From contig CM031614.1 of NCBI GenBank assembly GCA_018398815.1, forward strand, positions 47,172,799-47,236,798: a stretch of 64,000 bases of DNA. Reading direction: 5' to 3'. Within the stretch, counting starts at the first letter, position 1, and the number at the start of each line of letters is the position of its first letter. Shown piece after piece: positions 1-10,523 of the stretch. The DNA comes from Conus ventricosus (Eukaryota; Mollusca; Gastropoda; Neogastropoda; Conidae). The notes below the pieces were generated by a model. It did not search any database. It was not told where the DNA came from and worked only from the letters and a program-made list of their open reading frames with translations. The position numbers were made by a program, and so were the translations under genes.

Positions 1-1060
1 CTGTAACGCCTTTTCTTCTTTATGGAATATCTCAGAAAGTACTTGGCCGATCTTTGTGAAAATTAGCATGTATGTTCATTATGGGTTACGGATGATGCCC
101 AATGTTTTAGTTTACCCCATTATAGCCTTTATTAACGGCTGTAACAGCCTGTAACTGTTTTTCTTCTTTATAGAATATCTCAAAAAGTACTTGGCCGATC
201 TTTCTGAAAATTTGTAGGTATGTTCAATATGGGTCACGGATGATGGCCAATGTTTTAGTTTACCTTTACAGCCGTTACTAACGGCCTGTAACGGTTTTTC
301 TTCTTTATAGAATATCTCAGAAAGCACTTGGCAGATCTTTCTGAAAATTTGTAGGTTTGTTCATTATGGGTCACGGATGATGCCCGATGTTTTAGTTTAC
401 CGTTACAGCCATTACTGACGGCTGTAACGGCCTGTACACTTTTTCTTCTCCATGGAATATCTTAGAAAGTACTTGGCAGATCTTTGTGAAAATTAGCAGG
501 TATGTTCATTATGGGTCATGGATGATGCCCGATGTTTTAGTTTACCGTTATACCGTTACTAATGGCTGTAACAGCCTGTAACGCTTTTTCTTCTTTATAG
601 AATATCTCAGAATGTACTTGGCCGATCTTTGTGAAAATTAGCATGTATGTTCATTAGCATGTATGTTCATTATGGGTTACGGATGATGCCCGATGTTTTA
701 GTTTACCGTTATAGCTGTTACTGACGGCTGTAAAGGCCTGTAACGGTTTTTCTCCTTTATAGAATATCTCAGAAAGTACGTGGCCGATATTTCTGAAAAT
801 TTGTAGGTATGTTCATTATGGGTCACGGATGATGCCCGATGTTTAAGTGTACTGTTATAGCCATTACTAACAGCCCATAGTGGTTTTCTTCTTTATGGAA
901 AATCTTAGAAAGTTCTTGGCCGATCTTTCTGAAAATTTGTAAGTATGTTCATTATAGGTCACAGACGATGGCCGATGTTTACCAGAATAGCCATTACTAA
1001 CGGTTACACCAGTCGAAGACGGTTTTTCCTCTTTATGGAATATCTCCCGCGTATTCAGGA
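1..1060. repeat. Tandem repeat, unit about 145 bp, about 7 copies
   Basis: The segment around AATATCTCAGAAAGTACTTG recurs near 25, 171, 308, 453, 600, 759 and 897, with a decayed copy near 1037, so spacing varies from 137 to 160 bp. Each unit also carries a TTCATTATGGGTCACGGATG block and an ATGTTTTAGTTTACC block. One unit has a small internal duplication (TTCATTAGCATGTATG, around 648-672). It lies in the intron before the first exon of the window and may extend beyond the window start. No coding sense is evident. Confidence 0.85.
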
Positions 1061-1347
1061 TAAACTGGGAGTACGTTATTATGCTTTGCATCTTGTTTCT
1101 TTTTGTAATTCATTTAATGTGCATATGTAGGATGTATATATGCACAAAAATGAAGATGGAAAAAAGTGGCTGTGAGACAAAAAATGATAAATGAGGGAGG
1201 AAGGAAGAAAGAAAAAAACAAAAAACGACCTTGTGTGAAAGACAGCAAACAGGAACTAGTTATAAGCATTTAGAAAAATACATCAGGAGGCATATTAAAG
1301 AATCATAGTGATTTGGTTGTAACCGGCTGTAAAATGGTACCTGGCAG
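1061..1347 (+). other. Intron remainder before exon 1348
   Basis: Unremarkable A-rich intron sequence. The acceptor at 1346-1347 has a poor pyrimidine tract. An in-frame TAA at 1330-1332 means the coding exon cannot begin before 1333, and 1346-1347 is the only AG after it that fits. Confidence 0.5.
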
Positions 1348-1417
1348 GTGGCTGAAGATTTCATCGACATCTCCACCCCGCTGAAGCAGCTGAGCGAGGC
1401 GGCTGTGGTGCCCATGG
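1348..1417 (+). CDS. VCL: Vinculin exon: head, FIDISTPLK segment
   Basis: This 70-nt exon encodes 23 residues plus one base and begins VAEDFIDISTPLKQLSEAA. FIDISTPLK is a vinculin signature within the last helical-bundle domains of the head. The acceptor is CTGGCAG at 1341-1347 and the donor is GTGAGT at 1418. Phase 0 in, phase 1 out. The trailing G is completed by GT at the start of exon 2846 to give Gly followed by TPGRE. This is the first exon in the window; at least half of the gene lies upstream. Confidence 0.93.
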
Positions 1418-1589
1418 GTGAGTCATACCTCGTTACTGAAGGGTTGTGGGTGGAGAACACATATGTTGAGGGTGGGGTGGTCGGCTGGAGGGGGACGGGG
1501 CAGGGACGGAGGAAAGAGTAAGGGGATATCAGCTGAGAAAGTAGCTGACATATGTGTGCGACAGTGCCAATCCTGACAACAATGTTGTG

Positions 1590-2780
1590 TGCTGTAGTGC
1601 GGGGGGGGTGGGGGGGGGGGGGTCAGGATGTGGTGATGTCTGGTGAAGTTCAGTGCAACACAGCGGGAAGATCCACAATGCAGTGCAGTGCAGCAAAATT
1701 GCAAAGCTGTACAATAAAGTGCTCTGCATAATGCAGTGTCTGTGTAATAACACTAATTATGGCGAAAAAACGTTAAATGGAAGGTTGATTTATAATGCAG
1801 AACAGTATTGTGCAATATAACAACACAGAATGATACAATAGAATGCATAATGCAGAGTCCGTGTGATATCACAAATTATGGTGAAAACATTTAAAAGGGG
1901 ATTGAATCATAATGCAGAGTAGTATATTGTAATGCAACAGCATGGAAGGATGTAATAGAATGCATAATGCAGTGTAGTGCAATACGATGCAACACAGTAC
2001 AGCGTATATAGTAGAGTGCAAAATGCAGTATGGTGCAGTGTAAACAAGTTAACACACGATGTGCAGTAGAACGCATAATGAAGTACTATGCAATGTAACT
2101 CGACATAACGCAGCATATATAGTGGAGTGTGTAACACATAGAATGTTAACACAACACAGCATTTGCAGTAGAGTGCATAATGAATTTATAGTACAATGCA
2201 GTTCAGCACAATGATGCGTACAAGTACAGTGCATAATGCAGTATAGTGCAATGCAGCAGCACAGTGCAGCATATGAGAGTGCATAACACATTGTGATGCA
2301 GTACAAAGCAACATATACAGTACAGTGCATAACGCATTGCGATGCAACACAAAGCAACATATACAGTACAGTGCATAACGCATTGCGATGCAACACAAAG
2401 CAACATATACAGTACAGTGCATATTGCTTTCTAGTACAGAACAGAGCAACACAAATGCACCATATACAATAGAATGCATAGTGTGGTATAGGGCAATGCA
2501 GTGTAACTTAATGCAACATTTACAGTAAAGTACATGATACAGTATCATGCCGAATGAACAATGCCATACAACACGGTGCAGCACATCGAGTGCATAATGT
2601 GCTATAGTGCACGGTGCAGCACATCGAGTGCATAATGTGCTATAGTGCATAATGTGCTATAGTGCATAATGTGCTATAGTGCATAATGTGCTATAGTGCA
2701 ATACTGTTCGAGATGATGCAACAGCATTACACAGTGCAACGCAGTGAAGCAAAGGTTGCACTGCACAGTAGAGACAATGC
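1590..2780. repeat. Degenerate GTGCATAATGCAGT-type satellite with ordered sub-arrays
   Basis: About 1.1 kb of intron is built from loosely repeated words such as GTGCATAATGCAGTA. Two sub-arrays are nearly perfect. One has a 46-bp unit (AAAGCAACATATACAGTACA and on) at about 2305-2425, and one has a 17-bp unit (GTGCATAATGTGCTATA) at about 2588-2700. A G-rich homopolymer stretch lies at 1600-1622. Long reading frames on the - strand here are rich in Cys, His, Leu and Tyr and are artefacts of the repeat. Confidence 0.8.
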
Positions 2781-2845
2781 GCTACTCGACACAGTGTAAT
2801 GCTGTACAATTTATGACACAGTACAACGCCTGTGTGCATCTCCAG

Positions 2846-2997
2846 GTACACCTGGGAGAGAGGGCAACTTTGAGGACAAGGCCCGAAGCTTCCAGGCTCA
2901 CGCCCAGCGCCTGGCCGACACGGCCAATTCCGTGGCCACAGCAGGCGGCTGTCGCAACAAGCAGACTGTGGAGGCCATTTTCAAGAACTCCAATCAG
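2846..2997 (+). CDS. VCL: Vinculin exon: head, TPGRE to KNSNQ
   Basis: This exon is 152 nt: two bases completing Gly, then 50 codons beginning TPGREGNFEDKARSF and ending EAIFKNSNQ. It matches the vertebrate segment between FIDISTPLK and the ELTPQVV helix, including the conserved N-K-x-T-V-E-x-I. Acceptor CATCTCCAG at 2837-2845, donor GTCAGT at 2998. Phase 1 in, phase 0 out. Codons end mostly in C or G, unlike the AT-rich flanks, as in the other exons of this gene. Confidence 0.95.
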
Positions 2998-4230
2998 GTC
3001 AGTCAGTGTTCATTAAGTCATTTGTGTTGATAAAGTAGGGTGACTTGGACCATTTCGAGGTGTGTGTGTGTAAAATATATTTTTATGTGCATAATAGATT
3101 TATGTAATAAAGATTAAAACGGGCAAGTAATCTTTTCATACAGGGACAAATTTAATGAAAATCAAGCTTTCACCACATCAAATAAAATTCAAGATTTCAC
3201 CACGCTGTGGGGAAATCTTGATTTTGTGATAAAACTGAATTTTTCACTGTGTTCCGAAAACTATGGAACATATCACAAACCAGTTAACGTAATCTTCAAC
3301 ATGCTGCAAGGGCTTCAAAGCCCATGTGTCAAAAGCTTGAATTTTTATAAAGTTTGTCCCTGTGGGAACAGATTGCCAGCTTGTTTTTTAATCTCCACTT
3401 TATTCTGTAGTATAGGCTGAAAGCGTTGCGGTGCGATTAGGGGTCGTGCTCAAAATTTTATATGTGAAATTATACTCTCTCTCTCTCTCTGTCTTTCTCT
3501 CTTCCTCTATGGATATTTGTGTGTGTGTCATGCATATGTGTGCATACGTGCTTGTGTGTGTGATTAAAATATTAAGAATGGAATGATGACTTTGTTTAGA
3601 TGAATTTACAAATTTTGTCTTTGTATTTACAGATCATTTGTGGTTACAAAAGTGTATTAGTAAGGTTCTCTAAAACAAAACACATAAACAAATTACATGT
3701 ACGTGAAGATAACTCGTAACATTGCCTTGATTTTAACCATTTAGGGAGAAAAAGAATACTGATATTCATATTATGTTACTATTCGTTATGAATGTATATC
3801 ATTTTCATTTTTACAATATTCATCATAGTTACTGGCTTCGTTTGTTTTGATTTTGACGTCCTTCCCTGCCCAAATCGCCACCATCCCACCCCCTCTTATC
3901 CCAGCCTTACCCCTCTTCTGTGTTTCCCTCTGGTCTTGAACATTTTGTGGATTACATTCTGTTGCAAAAACTATATATCCAGCCTTCGCCCTTGACCTGA
4001 TGCGATTGGATCGCTTCACTTTTATGCTATATGTGCAGAACCATTTTTGTGAAAAGAAAAAAAATCATCAGTTTTATTTTAAGAACACTATGGAGCTTGT
4101 TGTTAAATTTTCCTGCATGGGGTCTGTGCACTTGCATGTGTGTGTGTGTGCTCTAAGAGCGCATTACTTTGACACCAGCTCTGTTGCCACCTGTCTGAGG
4201 CGAGAAGTGTCAGGTGATGTTTGTGGGCAG
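2998..4230 (+). other. Intron, no internal feature
   Basis: AT-rich intron with a short CT run near 3475 and scattered TG runs. Reading frames here have no protein-like composition. Confidence 0.6.
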
Positions 4231-4408
4231 GTGAAGGACCTGACGCCTCAGATCGTGAATCGCGCGCGCGTCCTGTTCACCAATCCCAACAACCAGGCGG
4301 CGCTGGAGCACTTTGAGCTGCTGAAGAAGCAGTGGACAGACAACATGGAGCGGCTGCGAGGACTGGTGGATGAAGCCGTTGACACCGCCGCCCTCATCCG
4401 CGCTGAAG
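4231..4408 (+). CDS. VCL: Vinculin exon: head bundle, LTPQIV to IRAE
   Basis: This 178-nt exon encodes 59 residues plus one base, starting VKDLTPQIVNRARVLFTNP and containing ALEHFELLKKQW and GLVDEAVDTAALIRAE. It is very close to the vertebrate LTPQVV...NPGNQAAYEHFE...QWIDN...GLVDEAIDT region. Acceptor GTGGGCAG, donor GTGGGT at 4409. Phase 0 in, phase 1 out. The frame stays open upstream of the acceptor, but only 4230/4231 fits the phase of the preceding exon. Confidence 0.97.
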
Positions 4409-4429
4409 GTGGGTGATGTGCAAAAGGGG

Positions 4430-4506
4430 AGAGGGTAAGGTAAGGTAATGTTGCTTGTAGCCCAGCCGACCGCAGAGGGCCATATCATGGCTGTCACCAC
4501 GTTGAC
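4430..4506 (-). mobile_element. TTATC-tailed short retroinsertion, copy 1
   Basis: On the - strand this reads GTGGTGACAGCCATGATATG, then CGGTCGGCTGGGCTACAAGC, then AACATTACC with TTACC repeats. It is the same 3' end as the copies at 32893, 43853 and 59522. It lies 22 bp inside the intron after exon 4231-4408. No target duplication was found, so its 5' limit is uncertain. Confidence 0.7.
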
Positions 4507-5490
4507 GTCAACTCACAAGTCATTCATTCACACGACCCTTGAAAATACACCCTGAAAACACAGGAAATTTTGTTAAAAATCTTTCCACTGTAAAATCTCA
4601 GATCAGATGAAGAATGTTGATCTCTTCAGAATTTCAAAGATCACATCAGGTGGGACATCTCTGAACAAGATTTTCATGGAGTCTGCTGTAAAACGTTTAT
4701 GTCTCACATCATGCTAGTCCCAACACGCTGAAAGGATATGTTTCATTGTGATTGGCACATGACACGGAATGCACCACAGGGGAGAGGGTGGTGTTATGGG
4801 GTGACTGAGGGGGTTTGAACAGTTGGTTGGTGGATGATACTGCCACCTCATGATGCTGAAGGTGCATGCTGGCGCTGAGAGGGGAATGCAGAACAGTAGT
4901 GAGTTAGGGGTGGGAGATGGGATGATGAGAATAGGGTTGGCTACCCTTATCCATTTTGAAGATATGCTGATGCAACGGGCGTGAAGAGGACGGGTGAGGA
5001 AGGGGTATATCATGGGTGATGGGGGTAGTAGATGAAGCAGTTATCAGCGCAGCCCTGATCTATTCTGAAGGCACATAAACGTGAGGGGAGGACGGGGGAG
5101 AGGAAGGAAGGGAGGGGGTGAATTGGCAAGGTGCAGATACAGGGAGAGAGGAGGAAACGAGGCCTTTGACATCGTCACCCTCTAGGCGATGAAGATGATG
5201 GCAGAAGGGATGGGGGATGTGCAGTCGTTAGGGGATGAAGGGTAGGATGTTGTGGACACCATTGCCCCAATCCTTGTTGATAGGCCACCACGGAAAAGGA
5301 GGTTAGGAGTAGAGCACAGAGGGTCAGGTGGTGTGTCGGATGGGGCTAGGGGCAAAGCTGTTAACAGCACTGCCAGGATTGGTGCCGAAGGCAGTCCGGA
5401 GCAGAGGAAGGTAGAATGTAATAGACTGGTGCAGGAGAGGGGGATGGGGACAATACAGGGGAGGTGTATGTGGAGGAACCAGTGGACATT
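4507..5490 (+). other. Intron, purine-rich
   Basis: G- and GA-rich intron with loosely similar GGGGATG/GAGGATG words between about 4770 and 5460. It leads into the 27-bp array. No exon or RNA gene is seen. Confidence 0.5.
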
Positions 5491-5496
5491 GCCGTG

Positions 5497-6050
5497 AGGG
5501 TTCATACAGATCACAATGCGGTGAGGGTTCAGACAGATCACAATGCGGTGAGGGTTCATACAGATCACAATGGGTGAGGGTTCATACAGATCACAATGCG
5601 GTGAGGTTCATACAGATCACAATGTGGTGAGGGTTCATACAGATCACAATGCGGTGAGGGTTCATACAGATCACATTGCGGTGAGGGTTCATACAGATCA
5701 CAATGTGGTGAGGGTTCATACAGATCACAATGTGGTGAGGGTTCATACAGATCACATTGCGGTGAGGGTTCAGACAGATCACAATGTGGTGAGGGTTCAG
5801 ACAGATCACAATGTGGTGAGGGTTCATACAGATCACAATGCGGTGATGGTTCATACAGATCACAGTGTGGTGAGGGTTCATACAGGTCACAATGTGGTGA
5901 GGGTTCATACAGATCACAATGTGGTGAGGGTTCATACAGATCACAATGTGGTGAGGGTTCAGACAGATCACAATGCGGTGAGGGTTCATACAGATCACAA
6001 TGTGGTGAGGGTTCATACAGATCACAATGTGGTGAGGGTTCATACAGATC
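5497..6050. repeat. 27-bp minisatellite, about 20 copies
   Basis: Unit GAGGGTTCATACAGATCACA followed by ATGYGGT. Because 27 is a multiple of 3, both strands stay open across the array and give pseudo-proteins made of RVHTDHNVV on + and ICMNPHHIV on -. Two early units have small deletions, around 5571 and 5601. Variants (CAGACAG for CATACAG; GCGG for GTGG) are interspersed. It lies in the intron between exons 4231 and 6479. Confidence 0.95.
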
Positions 6051-6478
6051 ATGGAAAGTCTGCAGTTGAAAGAAAAAGTGAGATATTTGCAGTCATAGAA
6101 TGGCACAAAACGGCAGGGAAACGTTCCGGAATTTCAAACTTGTCAACCTGTTTGGACCTTGTCAGCTGTCCATGTCCTGTTTAAGCTGTACTGGTATGAA
6201 AGAGGGACGAATGTTACATAGAAATACAGGAGCATGGCAGTGGGATGGAATGGTAGAGGGTGTTGAACCTGCATGGGTTCATGAGAAGAAATATCCAATA
6301 GCAGTTCGTACACTGCAGTTTTGTCTTGGAAGAGGACTAGCCATTTATCCTGTCCAGAATTGGGGATAAAATATAATGGGATTTGAGTACTGAATACTAT
6401 ATTTTTATGTGTATCTGTGTGTTGGCGATGTTTGTAACTGACCAGGATTTCATGTTCTCTGTGCTGTTTTTTTTTCAG

Positions 6479-6676
6479 AGGAGGGCATTCTGCATGACAC
6501 CAACAGAATAGAGGATGGCATTCGCACGGCAGATTCTCCCCTGATCGTGGCCAATGCCTCCAATATTGCCCGACGAGCCAATCGTGTGTTGCAAGTGGCG
6601 GAAATGGAGGCTCAGAACAGCGAGGATCCGTCATTCGTTGACCGAGTCAACATGGCTTCGGAGAACCTGAAGTCCA
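6479..6676 (+). CDS. VCL: Vinculin exon: head end, ANASNIARRANRVL segment
   Basis: This 198-nt exon has two bases completing Glu, then 65 codons and one trailing base. It starts EGILHDTNRIEDGIRTADSP and contains NIARRANRVLQVAEME and EAQNSEDPSFVDRV, corresponding to the vertebrate SIARRANRILLVAKRE and ENSEDPKFRE segment. Excellent acceptor: a T-run then CAG at 6468-6478. Donor GTGGGT at 6677. Phase 1 in, phase 1 out. The trailing A joins CC of the next exon to form Thr before ITPMV. Confidence 0.97.
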
Positions 6677-7221
6677 GTGGGTCATGTGTTTGTGGCTGTG
6701 ATTGGCAAGGCAGATTGATAGTAGTGGTGATGGGTATGGGTGGTGGGTGTGGATTGACGTGTCTCTGGTTCTTTTTGTGGGTATGCTTGGTGTGTGTGTG
6801 TGTGTGTGTGTGCATACCTCAGACTCGTATCTGTCAAAGCAATTATGATGATTGGCGCTAGAACAAGCAAGGAAATTGAAGTGTGGGGTATGGGTATGAG
6901 TGTGTGCACATGAGAGTGAGTGTGTGTGTTTGTGTCTGTGTGTGTTTTGGAAGGCTTAGTTGGGTACTGTCGCATGTTTATATGCATATGACAGATGTCC
7001 ACTTTCTTCAAAAGTGAACCTGCTGTTTCACATCAATTTCCCTAAGTTTATAGTTGACATATTTGGTGTGAGTATGTCTGCAGATGTGTTTCGGAATGCA
7101 CGTTCGCCTCGTCTTTGTGTAAGGTGTGAGAGAGAGAAGAGAAAAAGTCTGTAACAACAGCTGTCCTACTGTCCTTGCCTGGGACTCTAACGTATTGTGA
7201 TGTAAGACGATCTGTTGCCAG

Positions 7222-7313
7222 CCATCACCCCCATGGTGCAGAGTGCCAAGGCCCTCTCCACATCCCCGCAGAATGCAAAGGCCGCCGGCAGCTGGCGCGA
7301 ATCCAACCAAAAG
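7222..7313 (+). CDS. VCL: Vinculin exon: head end, ITPMVQSAKA segment
   Basis: This 92-nt exon has two bases then 30 codons: ITPMVQSAKALSTSPQNAKA followed by AGSWRESNQK. It corresponds to vertebrate ISPMVMDAKAVA...SF. The acceptor GTTGCCAG at 7214-7221 and donor GTCAGG at 7314 give phase 1 in and phase 0 out, matching both neighbours. The donor is not a strong consensus. Read-through would enter a CA/CG microsatellite region, so 7313 is the likely end. Confidence 0.9.
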
Positions 7314-7455
7314 GTCAGGAACATGGTCGATGGGGAGATAACTCAAACACGCACACACGCACGCACGCACGCACATTCTGAGGACTGCATTCACATGGTA
7401 GATTCTCTTCTGATTGTAGCCAATTCCTCCAACATTGCCCTATGACACATACATT

Positions 7456-7457
<2 letters not shown>

Positions 7458-7511
<54 letters not shown>
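7458..7511. repeat. CA microsatellite
   Basis: Nearly pure (CA)n of about 54 bp in the intron after exon 7222-7313, preceded by a (GCAC)n run at about 7351-7374. Confidence 0.95.
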
Positions 7512-7512
<1 letters not shown>

Positions 7513-7749
7513 CCTCTGTTGATGTAATACACACAATGTTTCATACAGTGGAGTCTTGTTACGCCCTGCTGTTATGGACGGTGCAGTATTACAGTGCACT
7601 GCATCAGATTGTTGTTGTTGAACAGTTATTCTGAACACTGTCATCGCTGAGTTTTCAGCATCCAGTCAACGATGTTTGACATCAGATACTTCTGGGTATG
7701 ATCATATGAACTTTTTATTCTTGAGTGATGGAGATACACTCGACTGTGG

Positions 7750-7874
7750 ACTCTCTCTTTCTCCCTCTGTCTCTCTCTCTCTCTCTCTCCTTTCTCTCTC
7801 TCTGTCTCATCCGTGATCTCTCTCTGTCTGTCTCTGTTTCTCTCTCTGCATGTCTCATCTGTGATCTCTCTTTG

Positions 7875-7972
<98 letters not shown>
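7750..7972. repeat. CT microsatellite, interrupted
   Basis: CT-rich array, pure over roughly 7905-7968. It yields Ser/Leu-rich frames on + and Arg/Glu-rich frames on -, which are not genes. Confidence 0.95.
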
Positions 7973-8009
7973 TCATAGGTATTACTTATTAAATGTGGAA
8001 TTTTTGGCC

Positions 8010-8690
8010 GTTTCATCTTCTGCCTCACCCTGCTCATTCAGGCTCCCCATTCACAGCTACACCCTGGTTTGTGCTGCCCCAGTTCCAGCGCCAGCAATCC
8101 ACACAGAGCAGTCAGCTGTCGTGAGGCAACCCACCAGGGGAGACGCTGCGCTGCTGCGAAGTCACTTAGTGCAGCATAGTGTTGCCTGTCCTGATCCAAC
8201 ATATGCAGGACACCACCTGCTAAGCCCCTTACTAATGACAATAATTGCTTAGTTGTGGATCCAGTGTGAGAGAGCATTCCCCTGCGGAGAGCACCAACAC
8301 ATCCTTCCTTCACCTTCACCTATCCCTTGACATCGTCTGTTGTCGTTGGGGCACCCCTGATGATCTGTCCACCACTCTCTTCCATCCGTTCTTGTCCTCC
8401 ACCACTCGCTGAGATTCTGCCAGGCTCATTCCATTCCACTCTCGGATATTGTCCTCCCACCTCTTCCTTTGTCTTACTCTATTGTGGCTTCCTCTGACTG
8501 TTCCTTGCAGGACTGTCTTTGCAAGGCCTGCTGAACGGGGCACATCCGTTCAGTGATAATCCTTATGAACTTTGCTGATACTGGCCACCTTGGCATGAAC
8601 TCACAAAGGGTGTGGACATGGGAGTGCACATTGAAAATGAAGTCACAATGAGAGCAGGGCATTAAGGGCCACAGCAAAATGAGAACAGTG
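8010..8690 (+). mobile_element. Interspersed repeat family A, copy 1 (split by a nested non-LTR fragment)
   Basis: Shares words in order with copies at 29262 and 31859: CTGCTCATTC, AGCTACACC, GAGCAGTCAG, GTGAGGCAACCCAC, GAGACGCTGC, CAGGACACCACCTG, ACAATAATTGCTTAGT. The second half (8548-8690: CTTATGAACTTTGCTGATAC, AACTCACAAAGGG, AGCAGGGCATTAAGGGC) matches 32200-32310 of copy 3, where it follows without interruption. In this copy a 236-bp piece at 8305-8540 separates the halves. The family is unclassified; copy 3 has a pol III B-box-like word. Confidence 0.75.
8305..8540 (-). mobile_element. 5'-truncated non-LTR retrotransposon, 3' end of reverse transcriptase ORF
   Basis: The - strand encodes VLQGTVRGSHNRVRQRKRWE and NIREWNGMSLAESQRVVED, ending in WKRVVDRSSGVPQRQ. 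This is the characteristic carboxyl end of endonuclease/reverse-transcriptase LINE ORF2 proteins in molluscs and other invertebrates. Only the last 60-70 codons remain, so it is a dead 5'-truncated copy. CACATCC occurs at both borders (8298-8304 and 8541-8547) and is a plausible 7-bp target duplication. It is nested in repeat family A copy 1. Confidence 0.85.
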
Positions 8691-9152
8691 TGAGACTCCC
8701 TGACAGGGGTATGCTGTCTGCCTGCTTCTGTAATAGACTGCCTGACAGGGATATACTGTATGCCTATTTCTGTAATATATTCCGGCATCAGCAAGGCCCG
8801 AGAGATGTAGACACCAACAGCATTGGCAAGGCCATTTGTGCAGCGCTGTCGGAAACGTATCCATTTAATGGCCAGAATTTGACTGTATGGTTCCAGTTTT
8901 CCCACAACAACCCATAACCTGTCGAGGGAGAAAAAACCTGTTAAAAAAATGGCTATGACTTTACTCAAACCAGTGCCTCCCAGCCAGGGGTCTGTATCTT
9001 TAACTGTTGCTGCATGATGGCTGGCGTTAAATCTGGATTTTTGCATGTTCTTATTATGCCTCATGCATGTATGTACTCATTTACACAGTCATGGACACAT
9101 ACTTAAAAATGCTTACATGTAAATGTACATGTACACACACGCATGCACGGTT

Positions 9153-9156
<4 letters not shown>

Positions 9157-9186
<30 letters not shown>
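9157..9186. repeat. CA microsatellite
   Basis: Short (CA)n flanked by CACGCATGCACGG. Confidence 0.9.
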
Positions 9187-9187
<1 letters not shown>

Positions 9188-9421
9188 ACTGTTTGCTCTG
9201 CCAAAGGCATATGAAATACATCGGATCATTGCCAATGAAACTACTACTATAAACCCAGGGGGTGGGGATGGGTGACAAATAAAAGGGAAAGGCGGGGCTG
9301 AAAACAAAAGTAAGGAAAATGAAATAAATGTTACTCTCTGCAAAAGAATTGAAACCAGTTTCATTTGATAACTAAAAAAAAAAAAAATTGAACTTTCCAA
9401 GTGTGTGTGCTCTGTGATCAG

Positions 9422-9527
9422 TTGATCGATGCGGTGGGTGGTGTGCGAGATGCAGTGACGGTGAAGAGAGACGGTCACAACGACTTCTTCCCTCCTCCCC
9501 CGGACATGGACCAGCTCCAAATCTCAG
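9422..9527 (+). CDS. VCL: Vinculin exon: head-neck junction with FPPPP motif
   Basis: This 106-nt exon encodes 35 residues plus one base: LIDAVGGVRDAVTVKRDGHN, then DFFPPPPDMDQLQIS. The first part is the end of the last head helix (vertebrate ILGAVAKVREAF). The FPPPP that follows is the EVH1-domain ligand of vinculin's neck, bound by VASP family proteins, and is preserved with the acidic D-x-x-QL after it. Acceptor TGTGATCAG at 9413-9421, donor GTGAGT at 9528. Phase 0 in, phase 1 out. The phase-1 exit is shared by all the neck cassettes. Confidence 0.95.
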
Positions 9528-10036
9528 GTGAGTGACCTTGAACCCGGCCAGGGTTGACGTGACGCGTGGCTGTTCTAGGGTAGGAAGTGAGGGAGACTGT
9601 CGCCATGCTGCTCTGGGTCTGACAATTTTTCTTCATCCAACATCTGTCGGGTTCTGGGGTCTGTTTGGCCTTTTGTTAATTCTGGCAGGGTTCGTAGGGT
9701 CCTTACCGGTCCTTACAGATCCTTACATTTTGAAACACCTCAAGTAAGGCCTTACAAGTGCTTATATTAGCATCAATGTCCTTACAAGTCCTTACGACAG
9801 CCCCAAAAATCGTTGATGGCGAAATGCTGGTCGGAAAATCTCGGAACCAAGCGGTACTTACTCTGAAATCTGCTCGCCAGTTGGTTCCGACAAACAGCCC
9901 TCGCCTAGCAGACGACTTTCGGCTTGGAAGTATTGATTTTTCTCAAGGTCTCGTCCTAGTTTTTCATAGTCTCGTTTCGCGTGAAGACGCGATACTTACA
10001 TCCGCCATTTTGCAGTCCTTGCTCAAGGCACTCAAG

Positions 10037-10453
10037 ATGCCGGGAAAATGTGCGTTTCAAGACCGTTGGGTCAAAGAAAAGCAGTACAAGGACTGGTTGC
10101 TGAAGGATCCCCAAAACAAACATTATGCTCGATGTTCTGTTTGCGAAAGATCGCTGCATTTGGCGTCGATGGGTGAAAACGTGCTCAAAAAACACATGCT
10201 GACTGATGGCCACAAAAAGCGCATGGCTCGGTATCTTGAAGACACGCGCGTTCGTGTACCGGACTTTTTCAAGCGGACTGGTACGGAGAGTGGCACGAGT
10301 TCAACTGCATGTTCCAGTCCCAGCCAGACCATTGTGGGAATTGCGTCTTCATCAGCTTCTGGTTCGTCAGCAACCTCAGTTGATTCAAGTCCTGCAACCT
10401 CAAGTTCTGTGCCATCTACTTCCAGCAGCATTACAAGACATCAAAAGAGTTGA
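10037..10453 (+). pseudogene. Transposase amino-terminal remnant with BED-type zinc finger
   Basis: The frame is open from 9758, but the likely start is the ATG at 10037 (MPGKCAFQDRWVKEKQYKDW), giving 138 codons to the stop at 10451-10453. Residues about 35-70 hold CSVC and HMLTDGH, a Cx2C...Hx5H finger like those at the amino end of hAT-type transposases. A Ser/Thr-rich stretch follows and the frame then stops at the internal deletion. The catalytic core and dimerisation region are absent. The same segment in the copy at 58116 is frameshifted, so the intact state here may be chance. Confidence 0.7.
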
Positions 10454-10490
10454 AACGAGAATTGAAAAAATGCTGATTCAGGCCTGTGTG

Positions 10491-10523
10491 TGTGTGTGTG
10501 TGTGTGTTTGTGTGGTGTGTGTG
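10491..10523. repeat. GT microsatellite inside transposon copy 1
   Basis: Short GT run at the position where the related element at 59005-59023 also has a GT run, so it belongs to the element family and was carried with it. Confidence 0.7.

Noticed and set aside
1423..2851. Long - strand frames rich in Cys, His, Leu and Tyr
   Set aside because: They follow the GTGCATAATGCAGT satellite; composition is dictated by the repeat and there are no splice or start signals.
7725..8037. Ser/Leu-rich (+) and Arg/Glu-rich (-) frames
   Set aside because: Translations of a CT/GA microsatellite.
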